Shown here piece after piece: positions 43,031 to 51,702 of a stretch of DNA of 64,000 nt (position 1 is the first letter of the stretch; every line of letters starts with the position of its first letter). The stretch is from UBA3824 sp017541145 (GTDB taxonomy: Bacteria; Bacteroidota; Bacteroidia; Bacteroidales; UBA3824): assembly GCA_947168365.1 (NCBI GenBank), contig CAMVLO010000008.1:1-64000 (forward strand), read 5' to 3'. The notes under the pieces are model-generated. The model ran no database searches. It saw only the letters and a program-made list of their open reading frames with translations, and was not told the DNA's origin. The position numbers and the translations under genes were made by a program.

Positions 43031-44749
43031 ATATATTTTGCATCTATTTCGCAATATTTCCGGCAATAATTTTTGAATCCGCTCCAGATGTTTTCGCGGA
43101 ACTAAAATTTCTTTGAGAGCCCGACAAAACTTAAAAGCATAAAAATCAATACTTTGAATTGTATGCGGCAATACAATTTTTTTCAACGAATAACATCCCC
43201 AAAATGTCTTTGAATAGATTTCTGTTATTGATTTTGGCAGTACAATAGTCTCCAATTTTTCACAATACATAAATGCTTCAGAGCCTATCATCGTAACAGA
43301 TTCCGGAATAACAATCTCTTTGAGTGACTTACAAAACGCAAAAGCCTCAGTTCTTATTTCTGTAACGGAATCTGGGATGTTTATTTCTTTCAATGATTTA
43401 CATTTATAAAATAATTTATTGCTGATTTTTTCTAGTTTGTTAGGCAAAACAATTTTTTCTAAAGAACTACATTTTCCAAAAGCACAATATCCAATATGTT
43501 TTACAGAATTTGGAATTTTTATTTCTGTAAGCGATTGACACTCTTGAAAAGCACAATTTTCTATTTCTTGAACTGAATTTGGAATTTCTAATTTCACAAG
43601 TGAATTGCAACCATAAAAAGCACGGGATCCGATTTTTTGAACGGAATTAGGAAAAACAATATTTGTCAAAGACTCACATTTCTCAAATAAATAACTTTCA
43701 ATTTTATTTACACGACATGACAGTACAACACTTTTAAGAGAAGAACATTCATAAAAAAGTCCTTCTCCGATGTATTGAACAGTATTTGGAATTATAATTT
43801 CTTCAAGTGAATTGCAACCAAGAAATGCTCTTCGATGTATTTCTTTTACCGAATCAGGAATCGTTATACGATGAAAACCAAACCCAGAAAACGCAAAATC
43901 ACCAATAATTGAAATATTGTCAGGAATCAAATTATTACCCAAAATCAATGTTTTTGATTCTTTGTGAATCAACATACCGTTTTCATACGAGAAATATGGT
44001 GAATTATTTTTTAACTCAATATCCTCACACCCGTTAAACGCACCATCACCGATAAAACGACAATTTTTGGGGATTACAATTTTTTTCAATGATTCACAAC
44101 AAGCAAAAGCACCTGCACCTATTACTTCAAGTGTTTCCGGTAATTTTATATATTTCAACTTTTTACAAAAAGCAAAAGCATACTTACCGATTTCTTTCAC
44201 GGATTTGGGTAAAATGATTTTTTCAAGTCCACAAGAATTAAAAACAAACTCTCCTATTTGCTGCAAAGTATCATTGAATTTGACTTTTCTTAATGTTTTA
44301 CAACTACAAAAAACAGATTTTTCTAATTTAACAAGATTTTTCGGAATAGTAACTTCCTTAATACTTTCGCAAGCATAAAACGCATATTCTTTTATTGCAA
44401 CAATAGAATCCGGAAGATTAATCTTTTCTAATCTATAGCAACTATCAAATGCTCTTGCCCCAATAACTTTAACAGAATCAGGCAAATAAATACTTTCCAA
44501 AGAAGTACTTAATTTAAATGCTTCATCACAAATTACTTGAGTTGATTCTTTAACAGAATATTTTTTTATCTGAGAATCTTCATTGTCAAAATAATCTATA
44601 CATACCACAAAAGCATCTACTGAACCGTCAAATAAAAGGGGATTTCCTTTCAAAAGGCGGGTTCCGTCGGGGCTATACTTTACCTCAAACTTATCTTTTA
44701 TGGCGTTATCCAAATCTTGTTGAGACACCGATGCCAAATTTTCAGTCAT
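43028..44749 (-). CDS. BspA-like leucine-rich repeat protein without signal peptide
   Basis: A 573-residue protein. After a 95-residue N-terminal part it is made of about 20 LRR_5 (BspA/Treponema pallidum type) repeats of 23 residues. The consensus is I-P-x-S-V-x-x-I-G-x-x-A-F-x-x-C-x-x-L-x-x-I. Most BspA proteins are surface exposed, but here the N-terminus (MTENLASVSQQDLDNAIKDK) has no signal peptide or lipobox, so it appears cytoplasmic. The last repeat is followed by a short basic tail. It lies after the pgi terminator and I see no promoter match. The function is unknown. Confidence 0.87.
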   Translation of the reverse strand: MTENLASVSQQDLDNAIKDKFEVKYSPDGTRLLKGNPLLFDGSVDAFVVCIDYFDNEDSQIKKYSVKESTQVICDEAFKLSTSLESIYLPDSVKVIGARAFDSCYRLEKINLPDSIVAIKEYAFYACESIKEVTIPKNLVKLEKSVFCSCKTLRKVKFNDTLQQIGEFVFNSCGLEKIILPKSVKEIGKYAFAFCKKLKYIKLPETLEVIGAGAFACCESLKKIVIPKNCRFIGDGAFNGCEDIELKNNSPYFSYENGMLIHKESKTLILGNNLIPDNISIIGDFAFSGFGFHRITIPDSVKEIHRRAFLGCNSLEEIIIPNTVQYIGEGLFYECSSLKSVVLSCRVNKIESYLFEKCESLTNIVFPNSVQKIGSRAFYGCNSLVKLEIPNSVQEIENCAFQECQSLTEIKIPNSVKHIGYCAFGKCSSLEKIVLPNKLEKISNKLFYKCKSLKEINIPDSVTEIRTEAFAFCKSLKEIVIPESVTMIGSEAFMYCEKLETIVLPKSITEIYSKTFWGCYSLKKIVLPHTIQSIDFYAFKFCRALKEILVPRKHLERIQKLLPEILRNRCKIY

Positions 44750-44766
44750 AATATTTGTGATGTTTT

Positions 44767-44801
44767 AAAAAAAAATCCCCCGTACTATTGGCACGGAGGA
44801 C
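44767..44801 (-). terminator. pgi terminator
   Basis: On the minus strand a stem TCCTCCGT/ACGGGGGA (44793-44800 with 44776-44783) is followed by nine T, 23 nt after the pgi stop. Confidence 0.85.
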
Positions 44802-44823
44802 TTTATTATTAGTTAGAAAAAAA

Positions 44824-46170
44824 TTATTTTGCCAATCTTTCACGAATTGCTTTAGAAGCATCTTCGTAACCCGGTTTGTCAAGAAGTGCAAACATGTTTT
44901 TCTTGTAAGCCTCAACACCCGGTTGGTTGAACGGATTAACACCCAAGATATAACCGCTAATACCGCACGCCTTTTCAAAGAAGTAAATCATCTGACCAAG
45001 GTAGTATTCGTTGAGTTTAGGAATTTCGATTCTGATCTGAGGAACACCGCCGTCAAGGTGAGCAAGTTGAGTACCGAGTTCAGCCTGTTTGTTAACGAAA
45101 TCAACTCTCTTGCCAGCCAAGAAATTGAGTTGGTCGAGGTTCTGAGCATCTGACGGGATTTCAACTTTCTTGTCAGGTTCTGCAATAGAAATTACTGTTT
45201 CATACATCAAACGTACACCTTCTTGGATGTATTGACCCATAGAGTGAAGGTCAGAAGTAAAATCTACAGAAGCAGGGAAAATACCCTTGCCGTCCTTACC
45301 TTCAGATTCGCCGTAAAGCTGTTTCCACCATTCAGAAAAATAGTGGAGTTTCGGGTGGAAATTAACGAGAATTTCTGTTGAATATTTTTTGTAAAGAAGG
45401 TTTCTTACAACTGCATAATGTGCTGAAATGTTTTCCTCGAAAGATTTGCCTTTCTGAGTCATTTCTTCAACAGAATAAGCACCTTGAAGCAACTGACGAA
45501 TGTCAAAACCTGCAACGGCAATCGGGAACAATCCTACCGGAGTAAGCACTGAGAATCTACCGCCAACAGAATCACCGATTACAAAAGTCTTGTAACCTTC
45601 TGAATTAGCGAGAGTTCTGAGTGCGCCGCGAGATTTGTCGGTAATGGCAACAATTCTGTCAGCAGCCTCTTTTTTGCCGTATTTTTCTTCGATTTTGGCT
45701 TTGAGAAGACGGAATGCGATTGCGGGTTCGGTTGTAGTACCTGATTTAGAAATTACGCAAAGAGCATAACTCTTGTCAGCAATAGCGTCCATAAGTTCGC
45801 TGATGTAGTCTTCACCGATATTTTGACCGGCAAAAAGTACAATCGGATTGCCTTTTTTTACATTCATCTGAGCGAAAGAATTGCTAAGAGCCTCAATAAC
45901 AGCCTTTGCACCGAGATAGCTACCGCCAATACCGATAACAACAAGCACTTCTATTTTTTCTCTAAGTTGAGCGGCTTTCTTTTCGATTTCAGAAAGTTCT
46001 TCTTCGCTGATGATATTTTTAACATCAACCCAACCGAGGAAATCGTTTCCGGGGAGGTTCTTGTCATAAAGAGCAGCGTTAGATTCCAACGCCTTGGTTT
46101 GCAAAGCATTATATTCGTCTTTTGAAACAAAATTAAATGCTTTGGTAATGTCCAATGTTAAATTTTTCAT
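44824..46170 (-). CDS. pgi: Glucose-6-phosphate isomerase
   Basis: A 448-residue cytoplasmic enzyme interconverting glucose-6-P and fructose-6-P. It has VIGIGGSYLGAKA, SKSGTTTEPA, GGRFSVLTPVGL (family signature) and HSMGQYIQEG, with catalytic residues near GVEAYKKNMF. I start at the ATG at 46170 (MKNLTLDITKAF). A start seven codons earlier adds nothing conserved. It matches the shorter (about 450-residue) bacterial PGI type. Confidence 0.95.
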   Translation of the reverse strand: MKNLTLDITKAFNFVSKDEYNALQTKALESNAALYDKNLPGNDFLGWVDVKNIISEEELSEIEKKAAQLREKIEVLVVIGIGGSYLGAKAVIEALSNSFAQMNVKKGNPIVLFAGQNIGEDYISELMDAIADKSYALCVISKSGTTTEPAIAFRLLKAKIEEKYGKKEAADRIVAITDKSRGALRTLANSEGYKTFVIGDSVGGRFSVLTPVGLFPIAVAGFDIRQLLQGAYSVEEMTQKGKSFEENISAHYAVVRNLLYKKYSTEILVNFHPKLHYFSEWWKQLYGESEGKDGKGIFPASVDFTSDLHSMGQYIQEGVRLMYETVISIAEPDKKVEIPSDAQNLDQLNFLAGKRVDFVNKQAELGTQLAHLDGGVPQIRIEIPKLNEYYLGQMIYFFEKACGISGYILGVNPFNQPGVEAYKKNMFALLDKPGYEDASKAIRERLAK

Positions 46171-46204
46171 TTTATAGCAATTAATTATCAATAATTATTA
46201 ATGC

Positions 46205-46212
46205 CAAATTTA
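46205..46212 (-). promoter_or_regulatory. -7 element of pgi
   Basis: On the minus strand TAAATTTG matches TAnnTTTG, 35 nt upstream of the ATG. No well-placed -33 element is seen. Confidence 0.4.
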
Positions 46213-46439
46213 AATATTTTTTTTATAACTGAAACATTTTTTCAAACTTTTTTTCAAAGTTTTTTTGTCTGATTATTGTAACACGGAATTAATTGATAAT
46301 CAAAGATGTTTATGATTTTACTTTTACAGGTTAAATTATTACGATTAAAAAACATATAAATATTTTCAGAGCGGACACAAAGAACTGTTCCGACAAAAAT
46401 TTTATTCCGTTTTTTCTTACAACAAACACAAAAAAATTA

Positions 46440-46447
46440 TACTTTTG
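46440..46447 (+). promoter_or_regulatory. -7 element of nudC
   Basis: TACTTTTG matches TAnnTTTG, 22 nt before the nudC ATG. Confidence 0.45.
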
Positions 46448-46469
46448 TTATCGACAAAAATTATAAAAA

Positions 46470-47222
46470 ATGGTAAAAAATTGGTTTATATTCAATTCAA
46501 AAAACGAAATTTTGTTGAAAAACAACGAAATTCCGGTTTCTGAAAATCCACCTTTAGAATGCCAGAAAGGCAACAATATTTTTGAATTAGATGATAATTG
46601 TTCCGGATTTCTTTCCGAAGAAAATGCGCCGCAAGGTTTTGAATTTATCGGATTAAGAAAATCTTACGACATCCTCAACAAAGAAATTCACTACAAAGCC
46701 GGAAAATTTTCAGAATTGGTAAATTTTGATGCAACAATCAGATTTTGCAGCATTTGCGGCGGAAAAATGGAGTACTCCTCGCCTATCAGTAAAAAATGCA
46801 ACAACTGTGGAAAAGAAATTTGGCCACGAATCAATCCTGCCGTTATTGTGCTGATTTACAAAGGTAAAGACGAAATTCTATTGTCAAAAGGTTACGGTTT
46901 TAGAGGAACATTTTACGGTCTTACAGCCGGATTTTTGGAAACCGGAGAAAGCCTTGAAGAATGTATCAAACGCGAAGTAAAAGAAGAAACCAATCTTAAT
47001 ATCAAGAATATCAAATACTTTGCATCTCAACCATGGCCTTATCCGAATCAGGAAATGATTGGATTTTTTGCAGAATACGAAAGCGGCGAAATCAAAATTC
47101 AAGAAGAAGAACTCTCTGATTGTAAATGGTTTAAACGCGGAGAATTGCCGGTAATTCCTACAAAAATTTCAATGGCAAGAATGCTGATTGATTACTGGAT
47201 TGACAATCGTGACAAGTTTTAA
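46470..47222 (+). CDS. nudC: NAD(H) pyrophosphatase / RNA deNADding enzyme NudC
   Basis: A 250-residue NUDIX hydrolase. NudC cleaves NAD(H) and removes NAD caps from RNA. There is a zinc ribbon (CSICGG and CNNCG, about 96-118) and a NUDIX box GFLETGESLEECIKREVKEETNL. The diagnostic SQPWPYP motif (usually SQPWPFP) follows the box. The N-terminal domain is shorter and diverged, as usual. It has its own -7 box and terminator. Confidence 0.93.
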   Translation: MVKNWFIFNSKNEILLKNNEIPVSENPPLECQKGNNIFELDDNCSGFLSEENAPQGFEFIGLRKSYDILNKEIHYKAGKFSELVNFDATIRFCSICGGKMEYSSPISKKCNNCGKEIWPRINPAVIVLIYKGKDEILLSKGYGFRGTFYGLTAGFLETGESLEECIKREVKEETNLNIKNIKYFASQPWPYPNQEMIGFFAEYESGEIKIQEEELSDCKWFKRGELPVIPTKISMARMLIDYWIDNRDKF

Positions 47223-47241
47223 AACCAACCGCAATAAAAAC

Positions 47242-47280
47242 AAAAAACGCATCAAAAATTACTTCTTGATGCGTTTTTTT
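47242..47280 (+). terminator. nudC terminator
   Basis: A stem ACGCATCAA/TTGATGCG with an 11-nt loop is followed by seven T, abutting the convergent tRNA-Glu gene. Confidence 0.88.
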
Positions 47281-47281
47281 G

Positions 47282-47353
47282 TAGCCCCATGGGGAATCGA
47301 ACCCCAATTCCCAGATTGAGAATCTGATTTCCTAACCGTTAGAAGATAGGGCC
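47282..47353 (-). tRNA. tRNA-Glu (CTC), copy 2
   Basis: 72 nt on the minus strand. The acceptor is GGCCCTA/TGGGGCT (with wobble pairs). The anticodon stem TCAGA/TCTGG encloses loop TTCTCAA, giving anticodon CTC. The T-arm is TTGGGGTTCGATTCCCCA and the discriminator is A; CCA is not encoded. It is identical to the copy 101 bp upstream. Confidence 0.92.
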
Positions 47354-47382
47354 AACACAATACAAATTACTAACCACTAAAG

Positions 47383-47454
47383 TAGCCCCATGGGGAATCG
47401 AACCCCAATTCCCAGATTGAGAATCTGATTTCCTAACCGTTAGAAGATAGGGCC
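47383..47454 (-). tRNA. tRNA-Glu (CTC), copy 1
   Basis: Sequence and structure are identical to the gene at 47282-47353, including the anticodon CTC. The offset is exactly 101 bp. The pair is probably one transcript from the promoter at 47488-47518. Confidence 0.92.
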
Positions 47455-47487
47455 AAAAAACCTTTGTCTCGATTTTTTAAGACGTAG

Positions 47488-47518
47488 CAAAGGTAAATAC
47501 TATTTTTTAAATTTCAAA
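47488..47518 (-). promoter_or_regulatory. Promoter of the tRNA-Glu pair
   Basis: On the minus strand TACCTTTG (47488-47495) with TTTG (47515-47518) 19 nt upstream. The -33 element overlaps the stop-codon region of fmt. TACCTTTG is the same octamer as in the tRNA-Asp promoter. Confidence 0.7.
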
Positions 47519-48461
47519 ATTTAAATCCGTTCAAAAAGTCAGAAATTTTCATTCGTTTCTTACCTTCTATCTGAATATCAGTAAGTTTTAAATATCCATT
47601 TTTACATGAAATTTTTAAAAATGTTTTGTTGTCCGTTTTCAATGTTCCCGGTGTGTCTGTTACATCACAAATTTCGGTTTCACACTCAAAAATCTTGAGG
47701 CTCAACTCTTTATCTTTCACTTTAATTGTTGTAAAAGCTGTAGGATAAGGACTAAGACCGCGTACAAGATTTCTCAACGAAACTGCATCTTTTGTAAAAT
47801 CAAGTCTGCAATCTTCTTTGAAAATCTTCGGAGCATTTTTCAAAACCATGCCATCGGTAATCAATTTTTCTTGCGGAATAGGTTGCAAATCATCAGCCAA
47901 AAGTTTTTCAACTGTCTCTTTTACAAGTTCTTGACCTACCTCCATCAATTTGTCGTGAATTGTTCCGCAATTGTCAGAATCAAGGATATCAACTTCCTTT
48001 TGAAGAATTACTTTACCGGTATCGATATCTTTGTCAAGGAAAAATGTTGTAACACCGGTTTTTGTTTCGCCGTTGATAACCGCCCAATTTATCGGAGCGG
48101 CACCTCTGTATTGCGGCAAAAGCGCAGCATGAAGGTTGAATGTTCCGTATTTAGGCATGTCCCAAACAATTTCCGGAAGCATTCTAAATGCAACAACGAT
48201 TTGTAAATCAGCATTGTAAGATTTTAATTCTTCGACAAACTCAGGATTTTTAAGTTTTTCGGGCTGAAGAACCGGAATGTTGTGTTCCACTGCAAACTGT
48301 TTCACCGGAGACGGAATTACCTTGCGACCGCGACCTTGTGGACGATCAGGTCCGGTAATTACTGCAACAATATTAAACTTATTATCAATCAAAGTTTTAA
48401 GCGGGCCAACTGCAAAATCAGGAGTACCCATGTATATTATCCTCAACTCTTCTTTTGTCAT
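47514..48461 (-). CDS. fmt: Methionyl-tRNA formyltransferase
   Basis: A 315-residue enzyme formylating initiator Met-tRNA. It has IIYMGTPDFAV, SPVKQFA, the folate/catalytic region TFNLHAALLPQYRGAAPINWAVINGE with His and Asn, TGVTTFFLDKDIDTG, and the C-terminal OB-fold (ISCKNGYLKLTDIQIEGKKRM). All domains are present. Confidence 0.95.
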   Translation of the reverse strand: MTKEELRIIYMGTPDFAVGPLKTLIDNKFNIVAVITGPDRPQGRGRKVIPSPVKQFAVEHNIPVLQPEKLKNPEFVEELKSYNADLQIVVAFRMLPEIVWDMPKYGTFNLHAALLPQYRGAAPINWAVINGETKTGVTTFFLDKDIDTGKVILQKEVDILDSDNCGTIHDKLMEVGQELVKETVEKLLADDLQPIPQEKLITDGMVLKNAPKIFKEDCRLDFTKDAVSLRNLVRGLSPYPTAFTTIKVKDKELSLKIFECETEICDVTDTPGTLKTDNKTFLKISCKNGYLKLTDIQIEGKKRMKISDFLNGFKF

Positions 48462-48480
48462 TTTTTACTTAATTTTTGTG

Positions 48481-48488
48481 CAAAGATA
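48481..48488 (-). promoter_or_regulatory. -7 element of fmt
   Basis: On the minus strand TATCTTTG matches TAnnTTTG, 20 nt before the fmt ATG. Confidence 0.45.
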
Positions 48489-48585
48489 ATATCCAATCTT
48501 CAACTTCGGAAATTTTTTTACACAAAAATAATTTTCAATTAGCGTAAAAAAACACGAATTTATATTTAGTTACTCATAATATTTA

Positions 48586-48593
48586 TACTTTTG
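48586..48593 (+). promoter_or_regulatory. -7 element of nhaC
   Basis: TACTTTTG matches TAnnTTTG, 21 nt before the nhaC ATG. Confidence 0.45.
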
Positions 48594-48614
48594 CAAAAAA
48601 TTTAAAGAATAATT

Positions 48615-50084
48615 ATGCAACAAAAACCCACACCATTGTTTAGCGCGATTCCGATCGCGTCTCTTATTGTACTTTTATTCATCGGACTAGATATTTTTGG
48701 AACGGACGCACTAAACGGAGCTTCTCAAATTTGCCTTTTGATTGCTACTGGTATTTGCTTGACTATAAGCATTTTGAAATACAAAGCAACATGGAACGAT
48801 CATGAAAAAGCTCTCAAGAAAAACATAGCAGACACTTCTGTTTCTATTTTTATACTTTTGCTAATCGGCGCGATGTCAGGCACTTGGATGGTTAGCGGAA
48901 TTGTTCCGACACTTATATATTATGGATTGCAAATTATTTCACCGCAAATTTTTCTTTTTACAGCGTGCATCATCAGCGGATTGGTTTCTATCGTAACGGG
49001 TTCGTCGTGGACAACAATTGCTACAATCGGAATCGCGCTTTTGGGAATCGGCAGAGCAGAAGGATTTTCCGACGGTTGGATTGCCGGAGCGATTATTTCC
49101 GGCGCGTATTTCGGTGACAAAATTTCACCGCTGAGCGATACCACAGTGTTGGCATCATCGATTAGCGGTACAAAATTGTTTGACCATATTAAATACATGC
49201 TTAACACAACTGTTCCTGCTATTGCGATTACACTTATTATATTTTTTGTAGCCGGATTTTTTATGGGAGAATCATCAGCTCAGGATTTTACAGGTTATCT
49301 TTCTGCATTAGACGAAACTTTTAATATTTCGATTTTTACAATGATTGTACCCGTAATTACCGGAATTTTGATTTACAAAAAAGCTCCTGCGCTGATTGTT
49401 TTATTTGTTTCAACACTTGCGGCATCAATTTCGGCGTTAATACTTCAACCTCAGATAATTGCAGAAATTGGCGGCGGAAATGGAGCAAGCGAGATGTTCA
49501 AAGGCGTTTTTACTGCAATTTCTGATAAAACAAATATCAAAATCAACAACGAACTTCTTTCCGAATTGGTTTCTACTTCCGGGATGTCAGGAATGTTGAA
49601 CACTATTTGGTTGATACTCTGCGCTGTATGTTTTGGTGCGGCGATGAATCAAAGCGGGATGTTGCAATGTTTTATTACTGCAATTTTCAGAAAAATTATG
49701 AAAACCCGTGTCGGACTTGTTTTCTCTACAATTTCCAACGCATTGATGATGAATGTTGCAACCGGCGATCAATATATTTCGATTATTCTTACAGCCAACA
49801 TGTTTAAAGACGAATACAAGAAACAAGGTTACGAAAATCGTTTGTTATCAAGAACTTGCGAAGACAGTGCAACCGTTACTTCGGTTCTTGTACCGTGGAA
49901 TACTTGCGGCATGACACAAAGTACGGTTTTGGGCGTAGCAACTTTGGTTTACTTGCCTTACTGTTTTTTCAACTTGCTGAGCCCGTTAATGAGTCTGATT
50001 CATGCAATTTTCGGATGGAAAATTCATCAAAAATCTCCTGAAGAAATTTCCGCGGAAGAGGTTGAAACCGGTACAGAAAAATAG
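48615..50084 (+). CDS. nhaC: Na+/H+ antiporter, NhaC family
   Basis: A 489-residue inner-membrane protein with about 11-12 hydrophobic helices. NhaC transporters expel sodium in exchange for protons; some relatives exchange organic ions. Family traits include LLIGAMSGTWMVSGIVPTLIYYG, GSSWTTIATIG, GAYFGDKISPLSDTT, LSRTCEDSATVTSVLVPWNTCG (key part DSATVTSVLVPWN) and NQSGMLQ. The C-terminal tail is acidic and cytoplasmic. It is convergent with pyk. Confidence 0.9.
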   Translation: MQQKPTPLFSAIPIASLIVLLFIGLDIFGTDALNGASQICLLIATGICLTISILKYKATWNDHEKALKKNIADTSVSIFILLLIGAMSGTWMVSGIVPTLIYYGLQIISPQIFLFTACIISGLVSIVTGSSWTTIATIGIALLGIGRAEGFSDGWIAGAIISGAYFGDKISPLSDTTVLASSISGTKLFDHIKYMLNTTVPAIAITLIIFFVAGFFMGESSAQDFTGYLSALDETFNISIFTMIVPVITGILIYKKAPALIVLFVSTLAASISALILQPQIIAEIGGGNGASEMFKGVFTAISDKTNIKINNELLSELVSTSGMSGMLNTIWLILCAVCFGAAMNQSGMLQCFITAIFRKIMKTRVGLVFSTISNALMMNVATGDQYISIILTANMFKDEYKKQGYENRLLSRTCEDSATVTSVLVPWNTCGMTQSTVLGVATLVYLPYCFFNLLSPLMSLIHAIFGWKIHQKSPEEISAEEVETGTEK

Positions 50085-50097
50085 TTAAAAAAAAGAA

Positions 50098-50136
50098 AAC
50101 GGACTGATAAAGAAATTCTTCTCTGTCAGTCCGTTA
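50098..50136 (-). terminator. pyk terminator (shared with nhaC)
   Basis: A stem AACGGACTGA/TCAGTCCGTT with an 18-nt loop. On the minus strand it is followed by a T-rich tail, so it terminates pyk best, and it also sits 14 nt after the nhaC stop. Confidence 0.82.
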
Positions 50137-50160
50137 GATTAATTTATAAGAATTAAACGA

Positions 50161-51585
50161 TTAATATCTTTTAATAAGATTGCTACAGTAATTGATTTCG
50201 ATGAGAGTAGCCGAATTTCCTTTACCGAAACTACCTGCCAAGAGGATTACTTTGTCGTCGATTTCAGCAAATCCCTTGTTGAGTACGAAAGAAATTGAAC
50301 TCTGAATAAAATCGTCAGCCGAGCGGTTGAGTCTTACGCTGTGAGCATAAACGCCGTAAGAAAGTGCCAACTCGCGAACTGTATTTTCGTTGTAACACAT
50401 CGCATAAATCGGTTTTGCACCGCGATAAGCTGCAAGGTTGCGGATTGTAGTTCCTGAGAACGAATCGGCAATAATACATCTTGCATCCAATTCTACTGAA
50501 GCGTGAACAGCTGTTTTTGACAAAAATTCAGAAATTTCGCTCTTAACATGAACAGGATGAGTGTTTTCCTTGAGTTTTTCTTTGATTCTTTCTACTTCAA
50601 CAGCGATTTTGCTCATTGTCATAACGGCTTCCACCGGATACGAACCTGAAGCAGTTTCACCCGAAAGCATCACTGCATCGGCACCGTCGTAAATTGCGTT
50701 TGCAACGTCGGAAACTTCGGCACGTGTAGGACGCGGATTGTTAATCATGGTGTGAAGCATCTGAGTAGCAACGATTACCGGTTTGAGATGTTCGATAGCT
50801 TTTTTGTTGAGTTCCTTCTGAATAGCCGGAATTCTTTCTGCCTCGATCTCTATTCCCAAATCGCCACGGGCAATCATGATGCCGTACGCATGGTCGAGAA
50901 TTTCTTCGATATTGTCAACACCTTGTTGATTCTCGATTTTTGCAATGATTTTTATTTTTGAATTGTGTTTGTCAAGTATTTTCTGAATTGCAATTACATC
51001 TTCTTTGCTTCTTACAAAAGAATGCGCAATAAATGTAATGTCTTCTTCGATAGCAAGTTTAATAAACTTTTTATCTTTTTCGCTGAGAGCCGGCAAGTTG
51101 ATTGGAACACCCGGAACGTTTACACTCTTGTGAGATTTGATTTTACCGGAATTCAAAACCTTGCATTTCAAACCATGCTCATCTCTAGCTTCAGCCTTGA
51201 ATGCGATGTCGCCGTCGTCAATAAGAATTTTTGTTCCAAGAGGAATTTCTTTCTCAAAACCTACGAAATTTACATAAATTACACCGTTTTCTGATACTTT
51301 TTCGGTATCGCCTAAGAAATAAACATACTCACCGGCTGTAACTTCGTAACCCTCAGCGGCTTCTGTGGTACGAATTTCCGGACCTTTTGTATCTATAAGA
51401 ATTGCAATTGATTTTGATACATTTCTGATATTTGCTATCATCTGACGTGTAGCATCAAATTCAGCGTGAGCAGTATTGATACGGGCAACGTTCATGCCGG
51501 CATCGTAAAGCTGCTTAATGAAATTGATGTCGCAACGTCTGTCCGAAATCGTTGCAACTATTTTTGTTAATTTCTGCTTTTGCAT
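50161..51585 (-). CDS. pyk: Pyruvate kinase
   Basis: A 474-residue glycolytic enzyme making ATP and pyruvate from PEP. It has TKIVATISDRRC, NVARINTAH, DTKGPEIRT, VIAKIENQQGVDN (catalytic Lys), IMIARGDLGIEI and VATQMLHTMINNPRPTRAEVSDVANAI (key part TRAEVSDVANAI). I start at the ATG at 51585 (MQKQKLTK); the upstream in-frame extension is Asn-rich and unconserved. Its C-terminal domain is slightly shorter than in many orthologues. Confidence 0.95.
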   Translation of the reverse strand: MQKQKLTKIVATISDRRCDINFIKQLYDAGMNVARINTAHAEFDATRQMIANIRNVSKSIAILIDTKGPEIRTTEAAEGYEVTAGEYVYFLGDTEKVSENGVIYVNFVGFEKEIPLGTKILIDDGDIAFKAEARDEHGLKCKVLNSGKIKSHKSVNVPGVPINLPALSEKDKKFIKLAIEEDITFIAHSFVRSKEDVIAIQKILDKHNSKIKIIAKIENQQGVDNIEEILDHAYGIMIARGDLGIEIEAERIPAIQKELNKKAIEHLKPVIVATQMLHTMINNPRPTRAEVSDVANAIYDGADAVMLSGETASGSYPVEAVMTMSKIAVEVERIKEKLKENTHPVHVKSEISEFLSKTAVHASVELDARCIIADSFSGTTIRNLAAYRGAKPIYAMCYNENTVRELALSYGVYAHSVRLNRSADDFIQSSISFVLNKGFAEIDDKVILLAGSFGKGNSATLIEINYCSNLIKRY

Positions 51586-51702
51586 AAAATTATGATTGTT
51601 TGTTGATTTTATAAAATTATTCGACTTTTGAATGCGGTACAAAGGTCTGAATAAAATAGCATTGTATCAATAGCTTTAAATGAAATTAATTTAAAATTTC
51701 TG

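Noticed and set aside
47282..47454. Duplicated tRNA as a mobile-element attachment site
   Set aside because: The duplication is tandem with only 29 bp between copies and no integrase or foreign cargo.
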